NCBI GenBank assembly: GCA_002355455.1
Contig: AP017375.1
Location: 3,348,001-3,412,000, forward strand
Length of the DNA stretch: 64,000 nucleotides
Direction of reading: 5' to 3'
Source: Stanieria sp. NIES-3757
GTDB lineage: Bacteria > Cyanobacteriota > Cyanobacteriia > Cyanobacteriales > Xenococcaceae
Positions 1-8,679 of the stretch are shown here, piece after piece. The notes under the pieces are model-generated. The model had not been told where the DNA came from. It saw only the letters and a list, made by a program, of their open reading frames with translations, and searched no databases. The translations under genes and the position numbers were made by a program. Position 1 is the first letter of the stretch, and the number at the start of each line of letters is the position of its first letter.

Positions 1-18
1 GCATTGAGAATTTTAGCG

Positions 19-95
19 AGACAATGATATTTGCTATTAAAATTTACAGCAACAAAACTAAACAATATGTAGCCAATTAAACATAAGATTGCAGG
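19..95 (+). promoter_or_regulatory. Upstream element shared with the 3337 gene
   Basis: This stretch upstream of the DUF2092 remnant resembles 3204-3275 upstream of the 79-residue protein. Both contain 'gagacaa', then 'aacaaaacta', then 'gtagc' and 'aacataa' in the same order with similar spacing. The likeness is seen by eye. A duplicated promoter or leader is inferred, and no factor is known. Confidence 0.35.
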
Positions 96-165
96 TTACA
101 ACCGATAATTACATTTCGTCGCTTTGGGATTTAATATTTTCATTTTTTCAATATGGAGAGTAAAC

Positions 166-737
166 GTGAGGAAATTTCAAACTTGCTGTAAAGTAGCTGC
201 ACTTCTTACAGGATTGATACTTAATTCACCGATTGCTACGTTTGCAGAAACGCCAACGTCTAAAGAACAAAATCCTAGCATTATAATTGCTCAGAGAGAT
301 GAAGTCATAAACAATCCTGCGATCGATGAGAAAGCCGATAAAATTCTCCGTCAATTGATGCTACTTTAGATGCCCTGAGCCAAAAATTTGCAGTAAGTAT
401 GCCCTTAGCCGATCTAATGTACAGCGATATTTATGATGGTTTAACCAAAAACGTGGTAGCAGGTTACTATTTTGGTTTAAGTGAAGTTGATGGCGTACCT
501 TGTCATCATTTAGTTTTCGTTCAAGATAATATCGATTGGCAAATCTGGATTGAAGACAGCGATACTCCCTTACCCCGAAAAGTAGCAGTTGGCTACAAAG
601 ATAAACCGGGCGTACCCAGATATCTGGCTGTTATAGACGATTGGAATATGACTCCTCAAGTAGCCAAAGATGAGTTTACTTTCACCCCACCAGCCGATGC
701 AAAAGAGGTTGAGTTGGTACAGGTAACTCCCTATTAG
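166..737 (+). pseudogene. Decayed DUF2092-like secreted protein
   Basis: Two pieces of one gene can be read. The first begins at GTG 166, behind a GGAGAG ribosome site, with a signal peptide and then DEKADKILRQLM. It stops at 369. The second piece, in another frame from about 357 to 737, runs DATLDALSQKFA through CHHLVFVQDNIDWQIWIE to a charged end at VELVQVTPY. I associate both ends with the DUF2092 family of periplasmic proteins, whose members are usually over 200 residues. The middle appears lost by a deletion that also changed frame near 355-365. An internal ATG at 399 could still give a 112-residue product, but it would lack a signal peptide. The family call is from memory of the motifs; the frame break is seen directly. 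Confidence 0.55.
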
Positions 738-765
738 CATCGTAAATAATGAGGTAAATAACCAG

Positions 766-1194
766 ATGAATACAAAGAATACAGCTAAAAACTTCATGAT
801 AGTTTTGGTAGGCTTGACAATAGCAGCCACGGGCAATAGTTTCGCAGAGGCGCAACAAGTCTACCCGGCTCAGGGTCAGAGTAATGAACAGCAAGCACGT
901 GACCAACAGGAGTGTAGCAATTGGGCTACCAGCCAAACAGGATACCGACCCTCGGGTAACAGTAGTTCTGGTGGTATCGTATCAGATACTGCTTTACGGG
1001 GTGCAGCTCGCGGTGCCGGTCTCGGAGCAATCGGCGGACTTATAGGAGGCAATATTGGGACGGGAGCAGCCATTGGTGCAGCAATTGGCGGTGCTGATGG
1101 CGGTATTAGAAATCAGGAACAAAAGGGACACAGAAAAGAATTTGATCGCGCCTTCGCTGCCTGTATGAATGGTCGTGGCTATAGTGTTAAATAG
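766..1194 (+). CDS. Glycine-zipper secreted protein
   Basis: A 142-residue protein with a signal peptide (residues 1 to about 27, ending near SFAEA). It has a Gln-rich stretch with one Cys, then a glycine zipper (about residues 82-117, repeating GAxxGAxGG), and a charged C-terminus with a second Cys (AACMNGRGY). Glycine-zipper segments of this type insert in or lie against membranes. The YMGG-like layout is common in small envelope proteins with no assigned reaction. A GAGG ribosome site precedes the ATG. A decayed copy of the same gene follows directly. Function unknown. Confidence 0.75.
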   Translation: MNTKNTAKNFMIVLVGLTIAATGNSFAEAQQVYPAQGQSNEQQARDQQECSNWATSQTGYRPSGNSSSGGIVSDTALRGAARGAGLGAIGGLIGGNIGTGAAIGAAIGGADGGIRNQEQKGHRKEFDRAFAACMNGRGYSVK

Positions 1195-1211
1195 ATAAAA
1201 ATATTCGGCAA

Positions 1212-1526
1212 TGACACAGCAAGTATATCCGCAAAGCTGAAAAAGTTCTCAACAGCAGCAAAGAGATGAAATCAGTGTAGCAGTTGGGCAACTCAACAAA
1301 CCGGAGATCGACCTCCTCTTAGCAGTAGCTCGAGTGGTGGCAGAGTCTTACGAGATGCAGCTCGTGGTTCTGGTATAGAGGCGATCTTGGCACTGGTGCA
1401 GCTATTGTTCGAGCCGTAGAAGGCATTAGTAGTGGTATAGGCGATCCTGATGAAAAGGCACAAAGAAAAGAGTTCTAGCGCGCTTTTGCTGCTTGCATGC
1501 AAGGGACAGAATACGATGTAAAGTAG
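1212..1526 (+). pseudogene. Degenerate tandem copy of the glycine-zipper gene
   Basis: The DNA follows the 766-1194 gene in order. It has the 'cagcaagtatatccgca' start, the 'tgtagcagttgggcaactcaacaaac' core, the 'gcagctcgtggttctgg' zipper entry, and the 'gcttttgctgcttgcatgcaa' end. No single frame stays open: there are in-frame stops and the glycine-zipper core has mostly been deleted. It is read as a decayed tandem duplication. Confidence 0.7.
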
Positions 1527-1626
1527 TTAAATAGATACCCAATGCATCAGTTAATTTAATCTTTGAGATAAGTAGTAAGTAACAACTATCAGGCAACATT
1601 CTTTAATATAACTCTAATGATTTTAG

Positions 1627-2271
1627 ATGAAAATATATTTTTGGCTAACTATTACTATTTTTGTAACTTTATCTTCCCTAATAACTGACCCTGTAATAGC
1701 AGGTTTATTTGATCGCCCTGATTTTTTTGAAAACGGTCAAGAGCAATTTGAAGAAGAAATTCGTAGATTAGAACAGGGAGAAAGTGTTCCTAACCCCTCT
1801 CTCAATGTTGATGACACTGCTTTACCTTGGTCGCGAGTTGTGATTCAAGAAGCAGGATTTACTGTTATGATGCCTCCTGGAGCTATTACCAATGAAGTCG
1901 AGACTGTTGAATCTTCAAAAGGCAAGATTAACTTTAATATCATTGCTACTCATCCGTCATCTTCTAGGTATATGGTTGCTTATTCTGAAGAAGTAGCTCC
2001 AGAAAGAGTTAAAAACCCTCAAGAAGTCTTGGAGCGATCGCGAGATTATATTATCGAAAATAAAGTAGGTTTAACCAAAATTGCTGACGATGATATTTTT
2101 TTTGAAAATTATCCAGGCAAACAATTTCAGCTTCAAAATAAAGATGAAACTATTGTCTATCGCTTATTGCTTGTAGATTTACGTCTTTATGTCTTGGCAG
2201 TGAGTCAACAGAATGATGCCATCTCCGCAAAACCCATCGATCTTTTTTTCGCATCTTTCAAGCTCATTTAA
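1627..2271 (+). CDS. Secreted protein of unknown function
   Basis: A 214-residue protein with a clear signal peptide (residues 1-25, hydrophobic core LTITIFVTLSSLI). The mature part starts at GLFDRPDFFENG and contains an acidic helix (EQFEEEIRRLEQGE) followed by a mixed alpha/beta domain (about residues 70-214) with FTVMMPPGAI and FENYPGKQFQLQN. Cyanobacteria have small families of such secreted proteins, but I recognise no named domain or catalytic residue. It has its own promoter region and is followed 68 bases later by the channel gene on the same strand. Confidence 0.75.
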   Translation: MKIYFWLTITIFVTLSSLITDPVIAGLFDRPDFFENGQEQFEEEIRRLEQGESVPNPSLNVDDTALPWSRVVIQEAGFTVMMPPGAITNEVETVESSKGKINFNIIATHPSSSRYMVAYSEEVAPERVKNPQEVLERSRDYIIENKVGLTKIADDDIFFENYPGKQFQLQNKDETIVYRLLLVDLRLYVLAVSQQNDAISAKPIDLFFASFKLI

Positions 2272-2339
2272 TTACAGCAGTTTTCAATTGGGTAGACTAC
2301 ATCGAGCGATTAGCGATCGCCATAACTAAAATCCCAACT

Positions 2340-3002
2340 ATGTCAAGGAATCATAAAAATAATCTCATCGATATTGCTAACAACAAGTACAATCGATTGC
2401 TGCCTTTTCTATTTTTTATCCTAATTGCTGCGCCTTTTTCAAAACCTAGTGGATTTTTAGGATTGTTGTTACCTCTGATTTTTTTGGGGTTACTAATTAC
2501 CGCTATTTATTCATTCCTGAATTTCAAAACATTATTCCTTTACTTAATTCTTGGCGGTTCATTTTTTCTTCTACGAGTGTTTGCTTGGTTAAATAATTTT
2601 TCAGAAGTAAATAATCTTAAACTAGCCATAGTCATTAGCTCAATCAATGCAGTATTTATGGCTTTATCTATCTATTTTATAATTGAAGAAATTTTTTCGA
2701 GAAAAATAATTACAGTTGATGTAATTAAAGGAGGAATTGTTGTTTATATTTTGTTGGGATTACTCTGGTTTGAATTATACAAATTAGTTAATTGGGCATT
2801 TCCTAATTCTTTCTCTAGTAATGAAGAATTTGAACTACTTCATTTCAGTTTTATCACCTTATCAACAGTAGGTTATGGCGATATTTTACCAATCAGTAAA
2901 TTTGCTAAAATTCTAGCTAATTTAGAAGGAATTGTTGGTGTACTTTATCCAGCTATATTTATTGCTAGATTAGTCAGTCTTTATGAACGAGACAGATTAT
3001 AA
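2340..3002 (+). CDS. Potassium-channel-like membrane protein
   Basis: A 220-residue protein with about six hydrophobic segments. The last two flank a potassium selectivity filter, TLSTVGYGD (about residues 176-184), as in Pfam Ion_trans_2 channels. No cytoplasmic RCK/TrkA-N nucleotide-binding domain follows, because the protein ends soon after the last helix at LVSLYERDRL. The pore would sit in the plasma or thylakoid membrane, and four subunits are expected to assemble. The four N-terminal helices resemble no voltage sensor: I see no Arg ladder. Gating and physiological role cannot be told. Confidence 0.8.
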   Translation: MSRNHKNNLIDIANNKYNRLLPFLFFILIAAPFSKPSGFLGLLLPLIFLGLLITAIYSFLNFKTLFLYLILGGSFFLLRVFAWLNNFSEVNNLKLAIVISSINAVFMALSIYFIIEEIFSRKIITVDVIKGGIVVYILLGLLWFELYKLVNWAFPNSFSSNEEFELLHFSFITLSTVGYGDILPISKFAKILANLEGIVGVLYPAIFIARLVSLYERDRL

Positions 3003-3336
3003 GTTAATCAAGCTTTAGTTTATTAATTAAGGTTAATAAATAAATGTAACAGGTTTTAAATTTTATTTTAGTATTTTCATTCCCTTAAAATACACAAAAA
3101 TCTAATTAAATCAAGAGCTTATTTGTATTAATTAATTTTTTGAAGTTGTTAAATTTAGATAAATTTAGGAACGAATCTCAAACTTTAGAGAGATGATTAT
3201 GGTGAGACAACTGGTATTAAGGTTGATAGTAACAAAACTAACAATTTGTAGCTACTAAAACATAACAATTGTTTTAGTTATAAACTAATCTAAATTTATC
3301 AGTTTATCTAAATCAAAAGCTTTAAGGAGAGATATT
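3003..3336. other. AT-rich gap with shared leader element
   Basis: This 334-base gap holds no convincing open frame. Its only visible structure is the 3204-3275 segment, which resembles the upstream region of the first gene in the window, and a strong AAGGAGAG ribosome site at the end. Confidence 0.5.
3204..3275 (+). promoter_or_regulatory. Upstream element shared with window start
   Basis: It matches 19-95 in order and spacing (gagacaa, then agtaacaaaacta, then gtagcta, then aacataaca). It lies about 60 bases before the ATG at 3337. Regulatory meaning is inferred only from the repetition. Confidence 0.35.
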
Positions 3337-3576
3337 ATGAAAAGTGAACGTCTCAATCAAAGAGAATTAACTCCTGAAGAAAAGCAAGAACTAGAAAAAC
3401 TCAGAGCAATGATTGAAAGTGCTACAGCAGATGGTGTTTTAACTAAATATGAAAGAGATAGAATTTCTGCTGCTATGCGTGCGGATGGGAAAGTAACCGT
3501 TGAAGAATTAGAGTTGGTAAGAACGTTGATGCAAGAGAAAGCAGCAACAGGAGAGATAAAACTAGATTACTCGTAA
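3337..3576 (+). CDS. Small conserved-looking protein, unknown
   Basis: A 79-residue, highly charged and probably all-helical soluble protein. A strong AAGGAGAG ribosome site lies 7 bases upstream of the ATG. It contains ATADGVLTKYERDRI followed by MRADGKVTVEELELV. The two DG-x-L/V-T turns, each followed by a helix rich in Glu, resemble the spacing of an EF-hand or TerB-like pair, but the full calcium loop is not present. No function assigned. Confidence 0.7.
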   Translation: MKSERLNQRELTPEEKQELEKLRAMIESATADGVLTKYERDRISAAMRADGKVTVEELELVRTLMQEKAATGEIKLDYS

Positions 3577-3702
3577 AATTTAGTGAGCTAATCTTAGTCT
3601 TGCACTCACTCACAATTCAATTTTCCGAAAGTTGAGGTCTATATCTAGTCCTGAGAATACCTCTAGATATTTATTTTTATACTCTCGTCACAGCATCAAT
3701 AA

Positions 3703-3936
3703 GTGCAAGTAATTGCCATTCAGAAAAAAATGGATGCTCTACAAATTGAAGCAAATAAACTCTGCCAAACAAATCCAGATTTACTTGATGTTGAAGCTGA
3801 ACAACTGCGCCAAGAGTTATTAGATATAGAGTTTACAACCTATACTGAATTAATGCGCTTGGGACGTTTGACAGAGAAATTACCTTCTCTATTGGAAGAT
3901 ATTTTAAAACCACAGCAGGAGAAATCAATAATTTAG
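3703..3936 (+). CDS. Small helical protein, unknown
   Basis: A 77-residue frame from GTG 3703; an ATG at 3730 gives a 68-residue version starting MDALQIEANK. The product is Glu/Leu-rich and should form two helices. There is no clear ribosome site for either start. It ends 4 bases before the 3' end of hemF on the other strand. It is kept because codon use looks coding and no longer frame competes, but it could be spurious. Confidence 0.45.
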   Translation: MQVIAIQKKMDALQIEANKLCQTNPDLLDVEAEQLRQELLDIEFTTYTELMRLGRLTEKLPSLLEDILKPQQEKSII

Positions 3937-3939
3937 CAA

Positions 3940-4968
3940 TTAACCTTTGAAGTTTACCCAATCTTGAGGTTGAAGGAACACTTCGGTTAATTTTGCTTCT
4001 GGTGTGCCTGGTTCGGGTTGATGGCAGTATTCCCAACGCACCAAAGGAGGTAAAGACATCAAAATTGACTCGGTGCGTCCCTTAGTTTGTAGACCAAAAA
4101 TTGTACCGCGATCGTAAACTAAGTTAAACTCGATATAGCGTCCGCGACGATAAAGCTGGAAGTTACGTTCTCTTTCCCCGTACTCATTATCTTGTCTGCG
4201 TTCTACAATCGGAACATAGGCAGGTAAGAAAGAATTACCGCAACTTTGGGCAAAAACAAACAAATCTTCCCAATTACGAGTTACCTTACCAACTTTATTA
4301 CTATATTCGGCAGCAGCACCATCCGGATTAGGGCCACAATAAAGAGGACTATTACGATCTTGATAATCAAAAAAGATTCCCCCAATTCCCCGCGCTTCTT
4401 GACGATGTTTTAAATAAAAGTATTCATCGCACCAACGTTTGAAAGCTGGATAATATTCTGGATGATGAGCATCGCAAGCTTGCTTAATAGTTTGATGAAA
4501 ATGAATTGCATCTTCAGCAAAAGGATAATAAGGAGTTAAATCTACACCGCCACCAAACCACCAAACTGGACCAGCTTCAAAGTAACGATAGTTTAGGTGT
4601 ACAGTAGGAACATAAGGATTACGGGGATGCAATACCATTGATGTTCCCGTAGCGTAAAAACCATGTCCTGCTGCTTCGGGACGTTGAACTAAAATTGAAG
4701 GAGGTAAAGTATCACCCCAAACTTCAGAAAAGTTTACTCCTCCTTGCTCAAAAACTCTCCCGTCTCTAATCACGCGAGTACGTCCACCACCGCCTTCTTC
4801 TCTCTGCCAACTATCTTCTCTAAAGCTAGCTTTGCCATCGAGTTGTTCTAAACCAGTGCAAATATTATCTTGTAACTTTTGGACAAATTGTTTAAATCTG
4901 GTTCTAGAATCTGCGGGAGGTAAGTTTTGACTTGCGGTTACGACCTTACTAGCTGTTTCAATACTCAT
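3940..4968 (-). CDS. hemF: Aerobic coproporphyrinogen III oxidase
   Basis: 342 residues, the normal length for the oxygen-dependent enzyme. It oxidatively decarboxylates two propionates of coproporphyrinogen III to give protoporphyrinogen IX in the heme and chlorophyll pathway. Family signatures are plain: SVLVQ-like [41 protein letters not shown], and [11 protein letters not shown]; the C-terminal part carries [10 protein letters not shown]. It is soluble and acts as a homodimer in the family. It is divergent from acsF with a shared 150-base control region, which puts two O2-dependent tetrapyrrole steps under possible common control. Confidence 0.97.
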   Translation of the reverse strand: MSIETASKVVTASQNLPPADSRTRFKQFVQKLQDNICTGLEQLDGKASFREDSWQREEGGGGRTRVIRDGRVFEQGGVNFSEVWGDTLPPSILVQRPEAAGHGFYATGTSMVLHPRNPYVPTVHLNYRYFEAGPVWWFGGGVDLTPYYPFAEDAIHFHQTIKQACDAHHPEYYPAFKRWCDEYFYLKHRQEARGIGGIFFDYQDRNSPLYCGPNPDGAAAEYSNKVGKVTRNWEDLFVFAQSCGNSFLPAYVPIVERRQDNEYGERERNFQLYRRGRYIEFNLVYDRGTIFGLQTKGRTESILMSLPPLVRWEYCHQPEPGTPEAKLTEVFLQPQDWVNFKG

Positions 4969-5118
4969 TACAATTTTTTGATTAACTTTATCTTACGATA
5001 TTTAACTATATAGCAATGAATTTGATTTAAATTTCGACTTCACAAAACTTAATTGCAATCAAAGGCGTTTTGAGTAATAACTATATTTATAGCTATTTAG
5101 TTATACATCTAAGCAATT

Positions 5119-6177
5119 ATGGTCAATACTGTATCAAAGCCCGCTATCAAAAAAACCTCTACAGAAGAAACTTTGCTCTCGCCTCGCTTTTACACTACAG
5201 ATTTCGATGCGGTAGCAAACATGGATATTTCCTCCCAGGAAGAAGAATTAAAAGCGATGATTGCAGAGATGCGAGCAGACTATAATCGCGATCACTTTTT
5301 ACGAGATGAAGATTTTAAACAATCTTGGGATCACATTGATGAAAAAACTCGTAGAGCTTTTATCGAGTTTCTCGAACGTTCTTGTACTTCAGAATTTTCT
5401 GGTTTTCTTCTTTTTAAAGAATTATCCCGCAAAATCAAAGACCGCAACCCACTTTTATCCGAAATATTTCACCTGATGGCGCGAGACGAAGCTCGTCATG
5501 CAGGTTTTCTCAACAAAGCGATGAGTGATTTTAATATTTCCTTAGACTTGGGATACCTAACTAAAAATCGCACCTATACATTTTTTAAACCAGAGTGGGT
5601 AATTTACGCCGTCTATCTCTCTGAAAAAATTGGTTACTGGCGTTATATTTTGATGTATCGTCACTTAGAAAAACATCCCGAATATCAGTTTTATCCCCTC
5701 TTCAAAAAGTTTGAAAGCTGGTGTCAGGATGAAAACCGTCACGGAGATATCTTTAATGCCTTATTGCGATCGCAACCCAAAATGTGGCAGGGTTGGCAAG
5801 GCAGATTATGGGCGCGTTTCTTCCTATTATCCGTATTTGCCACCCATACCTTAACCGTACACGAACGGGCTGACTTTTACGCCTCTGTCGGCTTAGATGC
5901 TCAGGAATACGATCGCGAGGTAATTCGTAAAACTAACGAAACATCAGCCAGAGCATTTCCTACCATTCTCAATGTAGATCATCCTGAGTTCTTTAAACGT
6001 TTGGAATGTTGTGCGGATCGCAATGAGAAGTTAAAAGCGATTGAATCAAGTAAAGCACCGAAGATAGTTAAGTTTTTACGCAAGTTACCTTTAATTATTG
6101 GCATCTTTTGGGATTTGTTAGTTCTGTATTTAATTAAACCAATTGATGCGGAGTGTTTAAGAGGTACTGTGCGTTAA
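5119..6177 (+). CDS. acsF: Mg-protoporphyrin IX monomethyl ester cyclase (aerobic)
   Basis: 352 residues, matching the AcsF/ChlE/CycI di-iron family. It forms the fifth (E) ring of chlorophyll from Mg-protoporphyrin IX monomethyl ester, using O2. Carboxylate and His ligands for the two irons are visible in ARDEARHAGF (about residues 118-127) and in WCQDENRHGDIF (about residues 202-213), the two-helix-pair pattern of membrane-bound ferritin-like enzymes. The ATG at 5119 fits the family N-terminus. A frame at 5070-5285 overlapping it in another register is a shadow. The C-terminus ends in a hydrophobic stretch (LIIGIFWDLLVLYLI), as expected for membrane association. Confidence 0.96.
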   Translation: MVNTVSKPAIKKTSTEETLLSPRFYTTDFDAVANMDISSQEEELKAMIAEMRADYNRDHFLRDEDFKQSWDHIDEKTRRAFIEFLERSCTSEFSGFLLFKELSRKIKDRNPLLSEIFHLMARDEARHAGFLNKAMSDFNISLDLGYLTKNRTYTFFKPEWVIYAVYLSEKIGYWRYILMYRHLEKHPEYQFYPLFKKFESWCQDENRHGDIFNALLRSQPKMWQGWQGRLWARFFLLSVFATHTLTVHERADFYASVGLDAQEYDREVIRKTNETSARAFPTILNVDHPEFFKRLECCADRNEKLKAIESSKAPKIVKFLRKLPLIIGIFWDLLVLYLIKPIDAECLRGTVR

Positions 6178-6339
6178 AATGTTTATATTAGCGATCACTT
6201 AAAATCTGAAACTAGATAAGGCGATCGCTCTACTTTAGCTGTAGATAGTTTATTTAAGTTGAGAGCTTCTTTTGCTGATAATAAGACATCGTTTAACCTG
6301 CGACCAAAACTTTATCGGATTGAGAAGCTATTTTGATCG

Positions 6340-6957
6340 TTAAAGTGTTGATTTACAAACTAAATTGAAGAGATTAGAACCCCAGAATATTAGAGCAAAA
6401 ACTATAAGCATGATAGTTAGTGAAAATGTAAGAGGAACTTTATCTCTAAAAAAATTGAATTTTTTCTGTTCATCTATCCAGTCAATTTGAACCTGCCAGA
6501 AGAATTTGTAATGTGCATACCAATCACTAAATAGAATCTGTTTGCTTATACTAATTTCGTAGTATCTACTTTCAATATCGTTTAATTTTTTCTTAAGATC
6601 GGGCAACGCATCATTGTTTGCGCTCTTTGTACTTCTGTAAAGTTGGCGAAGTTCATTAAAAAGCCTTGTTAGTGCTACACCTGCTTTTTCATAATCGCTT
6701 TTTTTTGAATCATAAAATGAAATATATAAGCCAATAATTCCAAGAACGATAAACGAAGCGGATAAAAATTTAGTTGAAAGCCCATCAAATACTAGAGCAT
6801 AAGTTCCAAAAGCCATTGACAAAAAGCTGATTAGTCCTGGTGTCTTATCAACAATGTCATAAGTTGCAAAGTGCTTTCTCCCGCCAAATCCAACATTGTA
6901 CCCTGTCTCTGCGATATCTTTTAGTAAACTATCCTTGTCCATAAATTGCTTATTCAA
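6340..6957 (-). CDS. SLATT-family two-helix membrane effector (CBASS)
   Basis: 205 residues. Two adjacent hydrophobic helices (about residues 41-57 and 64-82) are followed by a long charged helical stretch (KKSDYEKAGVALTRLFNELRQLY) and a third hydrophobic segment near the end (about 175-196). This is the layout of SLATT domains (SMODS and SLOG-associating 2TM effectors), which are predicted to open pores or disrupt membranes when a nucleotide signal is made. The start overlaps the end of the nucleotidyltransferase gene by 8 bases, so the two are translationally coupled. The assignment rests on helix layout and partnership; which SLATT subfamily is uncertain, family 5 being the usual SMODS partner. 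Confidence 0.75.
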   Translation of the reverse strand: MNKQFMDKDSLLKDIAETGYNVGFGGRKHFATYDIVDKTPGLISFLSMAFGTYALVFDGLSTKFLSASFIVLGIIGLYISFYDSKKSDYEKAGVALTRLFNELRQLYRSTKSANNDALPDLKKKLNDIESRYYEISISKQILFSDWYAHYKFFWQVQIDWIDEQKKFNFFRDKVPLTFSLTIMLIVFALIFWGSNLFNLVCKSTL

Positions 6958-8251
6958 TCGGCACGTCTATTCTGTCTTTAGCAATTACAACACCATTTTG
7001 AACCGCATAACATTCAACAATATGCTCTCCTCTAAAATTTGTATGCTCTACTGTACTTTTAAAACCTGAATCCCGAACAATTTGACCACGAATACAATTT
7101 CTTTTTCTTGCTACCTCACCTCGATTTAAAACTTTCCAGTAAACGTCACTGTTATCTGGAAAATCGTACTTTGCAACTTTAAATATTAATTTCTTATTCG
7201 GCTGAAGGCGTAATTTTTTTTGAAGAAAATAAAACAAAGAATGTTCTCTAAATCCATTTTGTAATACATCACAATCAATTTCTAAATTGTATCGAATATC
7301 AATTGGGTATAAATCTTCAATAAACTGTTCAGTGTTATCCCAAGATCGCTCTGCAAAAATAGCTATAGAATCTTTAGCATCTTGAACAGTCTCTGGTTTT
7401 TCTGGGAATGGTCTACCATAAACCTTCTTCCATTTGTCGTAAACACTGTTTTTACCTTCGGCTTCAATAGCTTTTAGGCAAAGCTCATAAGCTTTTTTGG
7501 CTTTTTTTTGAAATTTCTTTTTAACTCTGACTCTTTGACAACTACCTAAAGCTGCATAGTAATCTTGTGTTGATAGATCTTTTAAATATTGAAAGAAATC
7601 TCTGCTCATCCAATCGTAATAAAGATAGCTTTTATTATCATATTCAGTAGTGGACTTAAGAAAGTTATAAGCTAATGTGTCAATCAACAACCCACCCATA
7701 CTAACACCATGTTTGTTTTTCCATGCTCTAGCCATCTTGCAAAGCCGTCGGAGATTCTTGTTTTTCTGGGTATCAAATTCCGACATTGCACTTATCTCTT
7801 CACAAGGCTTGGTTATTTTCCAACTACCACCGTTGTAAGTATCAGGATATTTAAAGCTTCCATCATCTTGTTCAAAAACTGGCTGAACCTCAACATGGAA
7901 ATTTGTGTAAAGAACTCTTACAACAAGACGATCAACATATACAGTTGTCTTAGGATATCGAGCTTTAATAGCATCTTTGGTATCAGTTAAAAGCTTGAAT
8001 TGTTTTCCAGCTTTATAATCGTCCCATTTACTTTTGGGCATGATATAAAGCATATCCAAATCAGAAATACCTTTAATAGCCGTCCAACGTCCGTATGAGC
8101 CAACTTGTAAGCTATTTGCTGTTTTTGATTCTGTAGCTCTAAATTTTTTATTTAACGAAGCTGTAATTTCTCCATATCTAAGACTAATTTGATCGGCATT
8201 ATCTATTGCTAAATTGGAGATAAAGTCACGGAACATTTCTGATGTAGTCAA
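6950..8251 (-). CDS. SMODS/CD-NTase second-messenger synthase (CBASS)
   Basis: 433 residues. The nucleotidyltransferase core shows the GS motif (GSYGRWTAI, residues 51-59), the acidic pair D64-L-D66, and a third acid in HVEVQPVF (E121). This is the catalytic set of polymerase-beta-like CD-NTases that make cyclic or linear oligonucleotides after phage sensing. The C-terminal 110 residues (from about 320: RYNLEIDCDVLQNG through ECYAVQNG) fit the AGS-C sensor domain often fused to SMODS enzymes. The gene pairs with a SLATT effector, with no E1/E2 or HORMA/TRIP13 accessory genes, so it would be a minimal (type I) system. Product nucleotide cannot be told from sequence by eye. Confidence 0.85.
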   Translation of the reverse strand: MTTSEMFRDFISNLAIDNADQISLRYGEITASLNKKFRATESKTANSLQVGSYGRWTAIKGISDLDMLYIMPKSKWDDYKAGKQFKLLTDTKDAIKARYPKTTVYVDRLVVRVLYTNFHVEVQPVFEQDDGSFKYPDTYNGGSWKITKPCEEISAMSEFDTQKNKNLRRLCKMARAWKNKHGVSMGGLLIDTLAYNFLKSTTEYDNKSYLYYDWMSRDFFQYLKDLSTQDYYAALGSCQRVRVKKKFQKKAKKAYELCLKAIEAEGKNSVYDKWKKVYGRPFPEKPETVQDAKDSIAIFAERSWDNTEQFIEDLYPIDIRYNLEIDCDVLQNGFREHSLFYFLQKKLRLQPNKKLIFKVAKYDFPDNSDVYWKVLNRGEVARKRNCIRGQIVRDSGFKSTVEHTNFRGEHIVECYAVQNGVVIAKDRIDVPIE

Positions 8252-8679
8252 CTTAGAAGTTTTTTATCCAAAATACTAATGTAGTAGTACAAAAACTCAA
8301 TTGTTACATATGATTATCTGTATTTGCCAACTAATCACCAAAACAATTTGAAATTTCGTCTATTGAATCATGTAACAGTAGGTAAAAACAGAGAATGATA
8401 AACAGTAAACAGAGTCATTAGAGTTACCAACGCTAATCTTGAAAAGACGACAATAAGCAATCTTTGCAGAAATTCTTCCCCGTGTTCTCAGTCTAAATCT
8501 AAAGGAAATATCCTGACTACAAAGTGATGGTATTTATGAGAATGAGGCGTAATCTTTAAAAGTGCTGTTTTTAAAATTGCCTTAGTGAGATCCCCTTACT
8601 TGATTTCCAGTTTAAGGCGATCGCTTTTCCTCAATCTTGACTATTAAAGCGATCGCAAATCAAATATGTCTTCTCTAAA
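8252..8679. other. Intergenic region, no gene seen
   Basis: This 428-base gap lies upstream of the CBASS unit and downstream of mazG. It has no convincing open frame. It carries two HIP1 octamers near 8619 and 8650 and should contain the CBASS promoter, but no clear -10/-35 pair stands out. Confidence 0.4.

Noticed and set aside
5070-5285. 71-residue frame before acsF
   Set aside because: Overlaps the clear acsF N-terminus in another register and has no coding character.
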